A DNA stretch of 64,000 nt from Hydrangea macrophylla. Taxonomy: Eukaryota; Streptophyta; Magnoliopsida; Cornales; Hydrangeaceae. Under the pieces are notes generated by a model. It was given only the letters and a program-made list of their open reading frames with translations. It was not told the DNA's origin and searched no databases. Below are positions 23,792 to 35,568 of the stretch, piece after piece; position 1 is the first letter of the stretch; the number at the start of each line of letters is the position of its first letter. The DNA is taken from assembly GCA_033977485.1 (NCBI GenBank), contig CM066995.1:50157162-50221161 (forward strand), given 5' to 3'. Both the position numbers and the translations under genes were made by a program.

Positions 23792-24668
23792 TGTAGACAC
23801 CCCAATTTTGACCAAACTATTAAACATAGGGGGATTTACCTCTGGAGATCAATAATTAATGTGTCTCGACGGAATCAAGACTCTTACAACAATCAAACTC
23901 TCTTCCTAGAAGAATCTCGGTTCAAAATCACCCTTTTCATCCAAAAGACCAAAATTCTCATCTACCTGTCACCTTGTAGACCATGAGTTTTGAACACGTA
24001 AAGGAACATGACAATGTTCTCGGAGCTTCTTAAAACCATTTTAAAAAGGAAAGGAATTCAGCATGAACCCCGAAAGAAAAAGTCAACAGTTGACCCAGTG
24101 AAAAGTCAACGGTTCACAAGGGAGTCAATCGTAAAATTTTCGAATTTCAATATGAAAAGTCCCGGTAATTGTTCATTGGGTCTCCCTTATGCTAGAAATG
24201 ATTTTTAAGAATTTTTAAATAAAAGGGACATTGAGAAATCGAAAGGTCTTTAAGAAGAATTGTGCAGGAAATTGAAAATTTTGCCTTCGGAGGGAGAGTT
24301 GACTTTTTTTCCTTAAGGATTTTGATTTTTTAGATATTTTTATTGAATCCAAATGGGGGTATTTCCTTAATTACATTTAATATCTTAAGTAAATACATAA
24401 ATTAAACGACATTTAATTTGATTAAAAAGGATGTTGAGTAGAGGCCTATCACGAGATAGGATGAGAGGGGGTGTTTTAGTCCGTCGGGCTCCTTCCCCTC
24501 TCATTCCATAATCCCCGGACCCAGATTATCTTTGGTTTTGCAAAAGATCGGTTTGCTTTTAACAAATGGTTTCTTAATTTTCTTAAAAAAAATTAAGTGG
24601 CTACTCTTTGAATTTGAATTTGAAAATTATTTGAAAATTAAAAGTGGGCCCAAATGACGGTATCCACA
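23792..24668 (+). repeat. 5' LTR (877 bp) of the Ogre/Tat-like element
   Basis: TGTAGACACCCC to GGTATCCACA. Compared with the 3.0 kb LTR at 6602-9613 it lacks most of the middle. The shared end includes AGGCCTATCACGAGATAGG and GTTTTAGTCCGTCGGGCTCC. Confidence 0.85.
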
Positions 24669-24692
24669 ATCTGGCGACTCTGTTGGGGATCG
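24669..24692 (+). promoter_or_regulatory. Primer binding site
   Basis: TCTGGCGACTCTGTTGGGGA follows the LTR by one base. It resembles primer sites of Ogre/Tat elements; an Arg-tRNA primer is likely but not verified. Confidence 0.75.
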
Positions 24693-26040
24693 AATCCAGA
24701 ATCTCTGGTTTCGCAGACCAGAATTCCTGATTTTGGGTTCACTCGAGGATTAGACTTGAAAACATTCCTTTAATCGAATTAATCAATCTTTGTGTGCCTG
24801 TTGCATTTCACTTGCACGTCCAGCCAGTCGATTGCACAGAACTATGACCTTGGAGACTCGGGGCAACCCGGTCAGTCAAGTTATCATAGGACTGTGTGAT
24901 CACCCTTGATCTCGTACCACGATTTGGTATATAAAGCGTCCTATCGAATGTGTGTCAAGGGTCCCTTATTTGACCAAAACCTAGCCTTTGCATGATAGCT
25001 TCTATAGAACCCTTCGATCTTAGGAAATCAATTCTTGACTAGGATTTATGTGCTAGGGAGTTTTGTATGCCCGAAAGGGATTAATTGAAATGATGATGAT
25101 ACTTGCTTGATGAAAGATGTGTAATCTCTTAATCACTTTTTGAGCAATTCTTCTTCATGTCCTGTGACATTTGGGAACACATCAAATCTTGATTGAAAGA
25201 ATACACTTCTTATATCTTGTTAGCTAAGCATCATTGACCTTGTATGTATCCGAATTCATGGAAAGTACAGTGATAATCTGATCATGTGATCCTTCTACCC
25301 AATGAATTTTAAATCCATCTTTGTAAGAAAACACAATTTTTATCATCTTTAATCTAAGGTTTTTTCGGAAAATCACACTTTCAAAACCTTTGAAGTTGAC
25401 TTGATTAAGGTGCCAAACCAATCCTTGTTAAGATATATTTTCACATCCCCGTTTTCAAAAGAAGAATCCTTGTGAATTTTTTTTAAAAGATCTCGTCATC
25501 TAAAGAGATACTTTTCAAAATGAGTTTCAAAGTGAAAATTCAACCTGACTATCTTTGTTAAGAAATGTTTTCATTCTCAAAAGCATTCTCAAGAATGGTT
25601 TCCAAAAGATTTTATCATCTAAGAAGAATCTTTCCAAATAAATTTCAAAGCCTTTTTAATGACCAACCTTTGAAGGGGTAATAAGGATCACAATGAAAGG
25701 AGAAATTAACACACTTGACATTGATGAGGATTTTATGTGCTTATGTGTTAAATGTGTTAGGACTAGAATTTTCCTTTCTTTGGCATATAGAATAGGCACA
25801 CACACACACACACACACACACATGTATTGCATCCGTGTGGCATATGAATCATTCATGAACATTTTACGAAGCATTTAATAAAATCAACTAAAAATGATAA
25901 AAATAATGAAAATAATGATAAAAAGAGAGAGATAATGAAAGATGTTTTCTTTTAAAAATTTTGGTTAGAGGTAAAAGATAGAATCGACTATAAGCACAGT
26001 TTGGTATAGAGATTCCACTGCAAGGTTAGTCAGAAGAGAG
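24693..26040 (+). other. Leader between primer site and gag
   Basis: 1.35 kb without a recognisable gene. A CA microsatellite (about 25798-25820) lies within it. Small ORFs on both strands overlap the microsatellite. Confidence 0.6.
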
Positions 26041-27351
26041 ATGGCACAAGAAGCAAATGCGAGAGAAATAGCATAATTAAGGGCCATAGTGGAACAGCAG
26101 GTGGGACAGGTGACTAGGATGATGACCATGATGGGAACAATGGCACAAAAGCCGCCCGTAGTTAACCCACCAGTTGTCAATCCTCCTCCACCTGTTAGGG
26201 AGGAGGATTGGTTCAATGATCCAGAAGGGCTGAAGCACCGAGAACAGAGAGGGAAATGATAGAAAAAGAAAGGGCCGAGAAAGAGAAACTGATAACCAAG
26301 AAGGTAGAGAAACTAGAAAGGGTAGTCCAAAAGGGTCACGGAGTTGACACTTACTTGCTGGAACTGGAAGGGTTATATGAGGAGGTTTGTGAAGTACTGC
26401 CTGCAGGATTCAAAATGCATGTGTTTGATAAGTTTGATGGCACGGGGAAACCCCCGTAGCCATATCAGGATGTGTATAGGGGCTTTTCAGCCAAGCGGCT
26501 TGAACACGACCATGATGGATGTTTTGTTTCAACAGACATTAACTGGAGCTGCTTTGTCGTGGTACCTTACATTGGAACCTAGTTAAACTCGCATATGGGA
26601 AGAGGTTGTGAAGGCGTTCGTCACTCAGTACGAGTATAATCAGGAACTTAATGTGACCGTGAGGGACTTGGAGACGACTACGCAAGAATACAAAGAGTCG
26701 TTTGCTGAGTGTTTGAGTAGATGGAGAGGAAAGGCAGCTAAGATGGTTCAAAGGCCATCAGAAAAAGAACAAATCAGAATGTTGATGAAAAACCTATAGC
26801 CAGTCTACCAAGAGAAGATGAGGTTCCAATCTATCAACACTTTTTCTTAGGTTTTCGACGTAGGAACAAGAATTGAAGATGCTATCACAGAGGGGATAAT
26901 CACGAGAGATAATCAAGGAAATAAGCCCAAGGGACCGATGTACCAGAATAATCATCATAAGCCAGATGTCAATGCCTTAGCACCTCATTCATCATTCAAC
27001 CAATCGAGAAGGTTATTTCGGCGGCAAGGCCAATGTCAGAATATTTCTATTATGAGAAACAATCAATCAAGGTCCAACAGTGGCTCGCCAAGAGAGCATA
27101 GGGTATTTGCTGATTTGAACATACTATTGAGCTTGGCATTAGAGAGAATGTTAGAAGAGGGGTATTTGGAGCAGTTGGATCCAAGGCCGATACCTGACCC
27201 AATCCCGCCGAGATATAATATGAACGAGTATTGCGCTTACCATCAGGGGCATGGACATGATAGTGACCGCTGTTTGAGGCTAAGGCATGAAATTCAAGAT
27301 TTAATTGAGCAAGGGATCATTACACCAGATGAACCCAAGATGAGACGGTGA
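26041..27351 (+). pseudogene. gag: Ogre/Tat-type gag, degraded
   Basis: It starts at ATG 26041 (MAQEANAREIA) and is stopped by TAA at 26074-26076. After a frameshift, frames 26256-26459 (with TAG at 26457), 26344-26586 and 26608-26799 carry the retrotransposon-gag domain: FQQTLTGAALSWYLTLEPS, FVTQYEYNQELN, RDLETTTQEYKESF and WRGKAAKMVQRPSEKEQIRM. The C-terminal piece 26938-27351 has YCAYHQGHGHDSDRC, the CCHC-like knuckle, and LRHEIQDLIEQGII. This arrangement is typical of Ogre/Tat gag. At least three stops and two frameshifts make it non-functional. No protease frame follows. Confidence 0.85.
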
Positions 27352-28592
27352 AGTGATGATGTTTAGAACGGCTACTGTTGAAACCAACATGAATGCTTTT
27401 ATTAAAAAAAAAAGGAAGAAAAAAAAAAGAAAGAAAAGAAAAAGAAAAAAGAATATAAGCGAGTCACAGCGACACGCCATTTGAGGTGAAGTCAAATTGG
27501 TCAAGTTGAGTATGTTTCATGTTTTCCAAGTTTAGGTTTTGATTGAGTATGTTTGTCTATCTATCATCGAGTTGTACTGAGTCCATGTCGAGTAATAAAA
27601 TTCTTATCTTGGAATGAAATCTCATTTTGCTTAATCTAATGCACTGAATCATGAGTGGATGAATCACTAAGCTGAAAATGTCGCATCTCAGATTATTGTG
27701 GAAATTACTCTGTTAATGAATTTTTGCATAATTAAATAAATCTTGAATGGATCGAAGTCAACTTTGCGCTAACATTGAAGAAAACTAAGAATTGACTTGT
27801 CTTACTTTAAGAATTTAAAGATGCTTTTGCTCAAATCCTAAAAAGACATACTGGATAGTAGCTATGGACTTGTCTAATCCATTTTCTCTCCATTTTAAAG
27901 CCCACAAAGCTTAGAAGTATGAACCCAATCCAATTACAAGCCATACAAAATTGTCCAATTGAAAGATATACAGACTCTGTACTTGATGGTAGCCAAGCAT
28001 TTCAAATGAACTTCTTCTCCAAAAAAAAAAAAACAAGAAAAGAGGAAATAAAAGGGGGTGGCTCGCTAGGATGAAAACCCGAAAGGGCACCTAGACAAAA
28101 GTTAGAGCATGAATAAAATGCGTGATGATTCAAAATCCGGATCCTAGCCAATAAAAATCATGAGAGATGATGAGAGGAAGATAAAAAAATAATTAAAAAA
28201 ATCAAATCAAAAAACGTGAAGAGTGAACGAAGAACATTGAGAATTCATGAATACTCCGATGAATATCATTATCATATGAATTATCTCGGGGCTTTGAGTT
28301 ATGCTAAGTAAAGAAAAAAATTGAAGATAGAATTTTGAAAGCATTAGTGAGGTATTTAGAGGCTAAATGGGCCAAAACAAATGAAGAGGTAACTTTGACT
28401 AAGCCCAAATCAACAAATAAAATTTGAAGGGTTGATATTGTTTTGAGAGTATATGAGAGTATAATCAAAACACGATGTATCCTGCAAAGTGCAAAGTTGA
28501 CTGGCTAGTGAAAAGGTAAAAAGAATCAACCGCCACAAAAAAATAGAAAGAGAGAAGAAGAAAAGGGGAAAGAACCAAAAACAAAAAAAAAC

Positions 28593-28628
<36 letters not shown>

Positions 28629-29980
28629 AAGAAGTAGTTCATAATCATACATAAGGGCTACCACAAGAGACCCATTTCAGAAAAAATGGCCCAAGAAATA
28701 GCACTCATTAGACCTGAATGAAAACATGGCTCAAAAAGCCCACCAATTTTTTTTGAAGCCCTATTCTTTCAAAACCTCTAGAGTACTTGAATTACGTTCG
28801 ACCTGATTCCCACTCGGGGATACGTAGGTAACCTACCCGGTTCGGTCGTCACCCTCAACAGCTCATGGCATCTTTCTTTCAGGCATTGTCCAAACTACTT
28901 TGGACCTGATTCCCACTCGGAGATAAGTAGGCGAGCCTCACTTGGCACTCGGTCCATAAATACTAACCTTTGCACCTTTGGTTCAATTCTTTCAGACTAG
29001 GGGCAAACTCGCGTTTGCCTAAAGTCATATTTGCATTGTCTAATCAGGGGCAAGCTTTGTTTGCCCATCAGTATTGGGACATCCTACCTCACCCCACCCT
29101 ATTCATGATGACTGCTTCTAAGCTATGAGCGAGCGCACTTCTGATATCTTTGTGCCACCATGTTTTCAAAACCCATTGAGATAAGTTTGTGTGATCCCTA
29201 TGTGAATCTTCAAAGTAGAGGCAAGCTGTATTTGCCCAAAAGTCCCATTCATCCTAAAAGTAAGCCTCCAAGTCCCCTATAAACTAGGGGCAAACTTCGT
29301 TTGCCAATACCTTTTTCAAGTAAGGGCAGGTCCTAAGTCTTCAAGTATGTTTTAGAAAAGATTTGGAATGAATCGTCTTTTATTCTCTGAGCTAAGGCAC
29401 TAATTTGAAGCATACATTGGAAAGAGCAAAATGTTGATTAGATCAATGGGAAAACATTTTTGAAAGCATAACTTTATCAGTTGAGTACATCACGGTAAGA
29501 TGAGAAGAGAACATGACAAGTAATGAGATACATCAGGTATGACAAAAGTGCATTAAATCATGGCAAGTTGAGTTCTTTCCTCAAAAAAATCTTATTTCGG
29601 CATCAAGTGTATTTGTCCTCCTACGTCAATATCTATCAGTCATCGAGTCTGTCATGATCTCAAATGTGTGGGTTCGAAGTGATTAATAATGAGTTTTCAA
29701 AATTAAATTGATTAAATCTTCGATAGCATTCAGAGGATTATACGAGCAGAAGTTTTGAACACTATACTGCATTAGTCAAGCTACAACATGAGTCAAGTTG
29801 GGTATGAAATCATTGGTATTGTTTGAAAAATCGGTTGAGCCTCACCAAGTCAAGCAACATCCAGTTGAAATAGCAAAGTGTAGTTTGAGAATCGCTGAGC
29901 CAAGCATCAGTCGATTAAATTGACCCAATGATTGTAAAGATAGTTGAACCCTCGTTGAGACTAAACATCAAATGATTGCG
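27352..29980 (+). other. Non-coding 3' region with hairpin modules
   Basis: No gene is found. It holds an A/G-rich tract (27403-27450), a GA microsatellite (about 28598-28624), and two copies of the CTACGT...ACGTAG-type hairpin (28791-28827, 28895-28930). Four GGGCAAAC/GTTTGCC hairpins lie between 29000 and 29306. Confidence 0.6.
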
Positions 29981-29984
29981 AAGA

Positions 29985-31130
29985 GATTTAACTATTGGAA
30001 TAAGTCAATGAGGATGAATGTCGACTGTTGGAATAAGTCAATGCAGATAGTACTTGACTATTGGAATAAGTCATTACGAAGAGATCTTGGCTGTTGGAAT
30101 AAGTCATTATCTAAGATACCGTCTTGGCTGTTGGAATAAGTCATTACGAAGAGATCTTGGCTGTTGGAATAAGTCATTATCTAAGATACCGTCTTGGCTG
30201 TTAGAATAAGTCAGTGCAAGGAGATCTTGACTGTAGGAATAAGTCATCACGAAGAGATCTTGGCTGTTGGAATAAGTCATTATCTAAGATACCATCTTGA
30301 CTATTGGAATAAGTCATTACGAAGAGATCTTGGCTGTTGGAATAAGTCATTATCTAAGATATCGTCTTGGCTGTTGGAATAAGTTAGTACGAGGAGATCT
30401 TGACTGTTGGAATAAGTCAATGAATTTTGAACGCTACAAATGAATTTTGACTGTTGGAATAAGTAACTGTCGATGAATCTTGACTGTAGGAATAAGTCAA
30501 TGAATTTTGAACGCTGCAAATGAATTTTGACTGTTGGAATAAGTCAATACGAGGTGTTCTTGACTATTTGAATAAGTCAATGAATTTTGAATGGTATAAA
30601 TGAATTTTGACTGTTGGAATAAGTCACTATCGATAAATCTTGACTGTTGGAATAAGTCAATGAATGTTAAAAGCTACAAATGATTTTTGACTGTTGGAAT
30701 AAGTCAATGAATTTTGAACGCTGCAAATGAACTTTGACTATTGGAATAGGTCACTGTCAATGAATCTTGACTGTTGGAATAAGTCAATGAATTTTGAACG
30801 CTGCAAATGAATTTTGACTGTTGGAATAAGTCACTGTCGATTAATCTTGACTGTTGGAATAAGTCAGTGAATGTTGAACGCTACAAATGATTTTTGATTA
30901 TTGGAATAACTCACTGTCCATGAATCTTGACTGTTGGAATAAGTCAATGAATTTTTCAATGCGTATAAATTTTGACTGTTGGAATAAGTCAGTGCAAATG
31001 AATTTTGACTGTTGGATTAAGTCACCTTAGAGCAAACACCTTAACTGTTGGAATAAGTCACTTCAAAGAAATTGCCTCAACTGTTGGAATAAGTCATTGC
31101 AATCACCTTGACTGTTGAAATAAGTCACCC
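29985..31130 (+). repeat. Array of about 31 short dyads, CTGTTGGAATAAGTCA
   Basis: The core CTGTTGGAATAAGTCA recurs about 31 times, spaced roughly 30-50 bases. In the left part the spacers alternate ATTACGAAGAGATCTTGG and ATTATCTAAGATACCGTC. In the right part they are ATGAATTTTGAACGCTGCAA-like. Most cores can pair as TTGACT-N9-AGTCAA, or with a G.U pair where the unit reads TTGGCT. It is not CRISPR: plant retroelement context, and the spacers are themselves repeats. Confidence 0.9.
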
Positions 31131-31750
31131 CCTATAGAGCACCGTGAAATACCGTGAAACACTATGAAATACCGAGAAGCATCATAGAATATTGTGAAGT
31201 AATCAGCACAGATTATTAAAGACAGCAGAGTATAAGACGCAAGGCACATCTTGGTCTTTCAGCGTGTTACCTGATTCGACTATGGAGTGTAAGGCGTGAA
31301 GCATCTCAGTCGATCAGACGATTCTCAACGCGCGTAAAATGAATATCTATCAATCATAATGTTCCCAGAGTAGGACAATATCATAATAGGAAATATTTGA
31401 AGCATATAATGCATTTTGTTACTAGAAAGAACGGCATGATTCTGAATCATCGTGCTTAGAAGCATAGAGCACAAGATTGCTTGAGCATGTGCATCATGAT
31501 AAGATATGTGCATTCATCTGTGTAATTATTTGTGCTTAGGTATTGTCCCCTCACCCGAACTACGTCATGGTCTGATTCTCGTTGGGATACGTAGGCAGCT
31601 CACCGTTGAGCACGACCAGCACCGACCGTCTCTGCGAATGTTTTTGCAACGTATTTTATTTTTACCTAAGTTCAATAGCCCGGTCAAAGGCTTGTCTTCA
31701 CATAGGTTTCGACATTCACTTGTGATACGCGTTATTTCACAAGCTCTGCC

Positions 31751-31764
31751 GAAGAGGGGCAAAC
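31751..31764 (+). promoter_or_regulatory. Polypurine tract
   Basis: GAAGAGGGGCAAAC abuts the 3' LTR start TATAGACACC (TG changed to TA). Identical to 6588-6601. Confidence 0.85.
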
Positions 31765-31859
31765 TATAGACACCCCAATTTTGACCGAACTATTACTCTT
31801 TGAATTTGAATTTGAAAATTATTTTAAAATTAAAAGGGGCCCAAATGCCGGTATCCACT
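31765..31859 (+). repeat. 3' LTR remnant (95 bp)
   Basis: It joins the LTR start (ATAGACACCCCAATTTTGACC) directly to the LTR end (GGGCCCAAATGCCGGTATCC) and is followed by TSD GATGT. An internal deletion of about 780 bp relative to its 5' LTR is implied. Confidence 0.85.
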
Positions 31860-31990
31860 GATGTGATGAAACAATTCAATGAGAGATTTGAGAAAAAGTT
31901 GGAACCAATCGATTGGTGTTCAGATCCAATCAATTGGTGCATCGATCGATTGCATCACTTGCAATCCAATTTAGCGTTTTTAGTGTAGTG

Positions 31991-33130
31991 TAAAATGAGA
32001 AGTTATTTTTGTATTTTTATTCTTTTTGATTTTTTTTTTAATCTTTTTGTTTTATGCCGGAAGAAAGGATCTGCGCCCAATGTTATTTTGACAAAAAATA
32101 GATTTTGACCGAAAGGAAGGGACGGTGCCTAAACTTTATTTGAAAAGAGGCTCCTTTTTTGTTTTTTGTTTTTTTTTTTTCATTTGTTTTTATCGGAAGT
32201 AAGGATCGGTGCCCAAGAAAAAAATGTGAAGTGTGTGTAGGATAAGAAGACTTTCCTCTGAAGACTTCCAAATGCAAAGGTGGCTGTGAGGTATATTGGT
32301 GAGAATGGTGGTGGTATGATAGTTAGGGTAGAGGGTGACGATTGTGGTGGTGATAGCTTGTGGCAATAAAAGTGGTGATTGACAGTGGCATGGGTGATGA
32401 TGTGGTATTTATGAGTATACGTGGTAGTGGTTGGCCTTGGTGGTGATGGTGGCTAGAAGAGGTGGTATGGTGGTGGAGAAGGATAGAAACTCTTCTTCTT
32501 TTTTTTTCTCTCTCTCTCTCTTTTCTTCTTCCTCTTCTTGTTCTTGTTCTTCTTCTTGTTCTTTTTGTTTTTTCTTGTGATCAACACCTCTATTTTTAGA
32601 GAAATATTGTCAACAGCTTATTCAAACCTAATTTTCCTAACTAATTTTTGAACCAAAATTCAAAACTAGTTTTCCTAGCTAAATTTCAAAACTAACTTCC
32701 AAACTAATTTTCAAAACTATCTTCCAAACTAATTTTCAAAACTATCTTTCAAAAATTTTGATTTTGATTTTGATTTTGTTTTATTTTTTTATTTTATAAA
32801 TATGTATAAACAAAATAGTAAAAATATTTACATTTTTTTGTCATTTTTATTGAACAAAAATCAGGTATATTTTACATCCGCTAAACATGTGTGACTAGCA
32901 TTGGATTAGGCAAAAATACGGTGTCGACAACGATCACCTAGTCCACAATAGCCAAAGTGCATTCTTTGCAAACTGTCTGGTCACTCTAATGATCTAGTTT
33001 CATAAATTATTCAATTTTAAAATTAGATGATTTTTGAATTTATAAATTCGCAATACATTTACGCACAGTTTGCTTGGTTTGAAACCTTACTCAAATAGAT
33101 AGGTGCGTGAAAATGTGTATGCATATACTT
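31991..33130. other. AT-rich intergenic DNA, no gene
   Basis: T-rich tracts, a GTGGTGATGG-rich stretch (32290-32480), a CTT microsatellite (32485-32560), and repeated CAAAACTAATTTTC phrases (32640-32750). A TGTCGACA near 32920 could be an LTR edge but cannot be supported. Confidence 0.4.
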
Positions 33131-33179
33131 TGTATTATGTACTAGGTGACAACCACGTGCTTCGCACATGCTTATCTCT

Positions 33180-33965
33180 TCATATTAGTTTCTTTAGCTT
33201 TGATAAAGGGGAAAAGTGAAAAAGTCGTCGTGCCAAAAGATAATCATTTTGTAATTTTTGTTACAAAAATTGCACGTGCCTATTCCCTCATTATTTGGCT
33301 TTTACAACCATTTTTGTGAAGGGCAAAAGCGAAAAAGTTGCTGTGCCAAAAAATGATCTTGTAAAATTGGCCTATATGTAAATATGATACCAGCAGCCGT
33401 TTGTGTTGACTTATCTAAAAAAATTGAGTGAATTTGAAATATTTAGGCCAAAATTGACCTATGTTATAGGCACGTGTCTATCCCCTCATATTAGTTTCTT
33501 TAGCCTTTACAACCAATTTTGTAAAGCGGAACAAACAAAAAAATCCAGTTGGGTCAAACGATTCTGCAATTTTCCTTACAAAAGTTGACCTATATGTAAA
33601 TATGATGTAAGCAGACGTTTTGTTGAGTTTATATTGAAGCTAATCGTTCTCATATTAGCTTCTTCGGCTTTTACAACCATTTTTGTAATGGGAAAAAGTC
33701 GTGCCAAAAGATGATCATTTTGTAATTTGTCTTACAAATTTTGACATGCGTGTAAATATTGTGCCAAAAGATGAGCATTTGGTAATTTTTCTTACAAAAA
33801 ATGAGCTGTGTAGATATTGTGCCAAAAGATGATCATTTTATAATTTTTCTTACAAAAAATGACCTATGTGTAAATATTGTGTCAAAAGATAATCATTCTA
33901 TAATTTTTCGTACAAATATTGACCTATATGAAAATATGTCAACAGCCCTTTTTGTTGACTATTTT
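33180..33965 (+). repeat. ~60-70 bp tandem repeat, about 8 diverged units
   Basis: Units read GTGCCAAAAGATGATCATTT, TGTAATTTTTCTTACAAAAA, TTGACCTATGTGTAAATATT. The last four units (about 33693-33940) are contiguous; earlier ones are separated. Small ORFs here are repeat translations. Confidence 0.75.
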
Positions 33966-34310
33966 TTGAAGTGTAGTGTAATTATGTTTGGAAAACTTGT
34001 TTGAACCTGAAATATTTAAGTCAAAGTTGATTGAATCCTCATTATTATAATAAATATAATTTTAAAAGTTGGCCTGGATGTAATTATTAGTCGACCTGAA
34101 TGTAATTATTGTGTAAATGACAGAATTAGCATCACCCAAATTAATATATCCTTATGTAGTTGTACACATGTATGAATAATTATAGTATACTAAAGAGATA
34201 TTATAGTATTTGAATAACTATGCAATTACCGTAAATGACAGAACAAACTAACTAATACCGAAATTGGCCAAATTAATTGCAAAAATTGGCACGGAAGCAT
34301 AGGAGACTTA

Positions 34311-34592
34311 GGGTGCGTTTGATAAAACTGAAAATTAAGTGCTGAAAATTACGTGCTGAATTTTAAGTACTGAAAATTTTATGTGATTGAATTTGTAATA
34401 CTGAAAACAGTGCTTCAACTATTGAAATAGAATGCATTCAGTGATTATTTTCAGTAGAAAATTTTCACTTAAAGTTTTCAGTGATTTTTTGGCTGCTTTT
34501 TCAATTAAGTGGTATGTTATCAAACGCACTGAAAAAGAATAAGTGATGAATCTTTTCATTTTTATCACTTAATTGAGTTATCAAACATACCC
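34311..34592. mobile_element. MITE-like element, GGGTGCGTTTGATAA ends
   Basis: It starts GGGTGCGTTTGATAAAACTG and ends with the near complement GTTATCAAACATACCC. It is filled with AAGTGCTGAAAATTA-type text and has no coding capacity. Flanks TTA and TAG are not a clean duplication. It is the same family as 35240-35523. Confidence 0.6.
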
Positions 34593-35239
34593 TAGGCTCC
34601 TTTATATTAAGTTGGTAGATATGGTGATTACTATGGAAAGACACGCACCATGATTCGAAGACGAAGACAACATAATGAATGTCTCAGAGGTTTGGGCTGT
34701 GAGAGGTGTGTCTGTCGAGCAAGGCTGGTCCCGAGTATTTGGAGGTTTGGGACAAATTACTAAAAGGGAGGCGTTTATACGAGGGTTTGGGGGTAACGCT
34801 CCGAGGCAATTTTTTTGAGGCCTACTTATATATAATTAGTAATTTTTTTTAGGGTTTACTTATACATAATTGGCGATTTTTTTTTAAATCTATTCATAAT
34901 ATGGGTTTATTTGTGAAACTTAAATATTGTATGATATCTTTTAAAATTCTAGAGGGGCATATTTCTAAAACTCAAAATTTTCTTACACTAAAAGTGTATT
35001 TTTCAAAATTCTTGGGCCTTTGCTTTTGAGTTTTATATACATGTACATCAATATATGTATAGTTGATGACACTAAATTGGGTCTTGGGTATGTCAATGTA
35101 AAATACTACAAATCTCAAGATAAAAATGTAATTATAAAAATTTTATGAGAGCCCTCAAAATTTTGTGAACTTTAGTGACCCAGGACGGTTGCCCCTTTTG
35201 CCCCCCCCCCCCCGAAGCCGGCCATGCTGTCAAGACTAA

Positions 35240-35523
35240 GGGTGTGTTTTATAACCCAATAAAGTGGTGAAAATGAAAACTTTCAGCACTTATTTTCTTT
35301 CAGTGCGTTTGATAACGTATCACGTAATTGAAAAAGCAGAAAAAAAAAACCACTGAAAACTTTAAGTGAAAATTTTCTAATGAAAATAATCACTGAATGC
35401 AATCTATTTCAGTACTTGAAAAAATTGTTTTCAGTATTGTAAATTCAATTGCTTAAAATTTTTAGTACTTAAAATTCAGCACGTAATTTTCAATACTTAA
35501 TTTCAATTTTATCAAACGCACCC
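35240..35523. mobile_element. MITE-like element (284 bp), TAA flanks, Harbinger/Tourist-like
   Basis: Inverted ends GGGTGTGTTTTATAA and TTATCAAACGCACCC, flanked by TAA at 35237-35239 and 35524-35526. A three-base TAA duplication fits the PIF/Harbinger superfamily. Non-coding. A C-run near 35201 lies just upstream. Confidence 0.6.
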
Positions 35524-35568
35524 TAAATCTCTATCTATCTCTCATTTCCCCCCCTCTTCTGAGCATCA

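Larger units (their letters stand above)
23792..31859 (+). mobile_element. Gag-only Ogre/Tat-like LTR retrotransposon
   Basis: It is bounded by TSD GATGT (23787-23791 and 31860-31864). The 5' LTR 23792-24668 is followed by a primer site, gag 26041-27351, a 4.4 kb non-coding 3' region, a polypurine tract at about 31751-31764, and a 3' LTR reduced to 95 bp (31765-31859). No protease, RT, RNase H or integrase is present. Termini and subterminal sequence match the element ending at 9613. Either pol was lost before insertion, making it a non-autonomous element, or it was deleted afterwards. Confidence 0.85.
23159..31990 (+). repeat. LTR-like repeat copy 2, interrupted by the element at 23792-31859
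   Basis: 23238-23791 is the second copy of the repeat at 16868-22580, only about 40 bp after the end of copy 1. It resumes at 31865 after the insertion. Two ATCGAT-type sites at 31908-31955 correspond to those at 22618. The minimal spacer suggests a pair of LTRs whose internal region was almost wholly deleted. A dyad TTGACGG/CCGTCAA (23121, 23164) spans the joint. Confidence 0.5.

Noticed and set aside
29985..31130. CRISPR-like array of a 16-mer with spacers
   Set aside because: Plant retroelement context; the spacers are themselves repeated and unequal in length, and there are no cas genes.
34311..34592. hAT assignment for the GGGTGCGTTTGATAA element
   Set aside because: No 8-bp duplication; the sister copy has TAA flanks, which fits Harbinger better.
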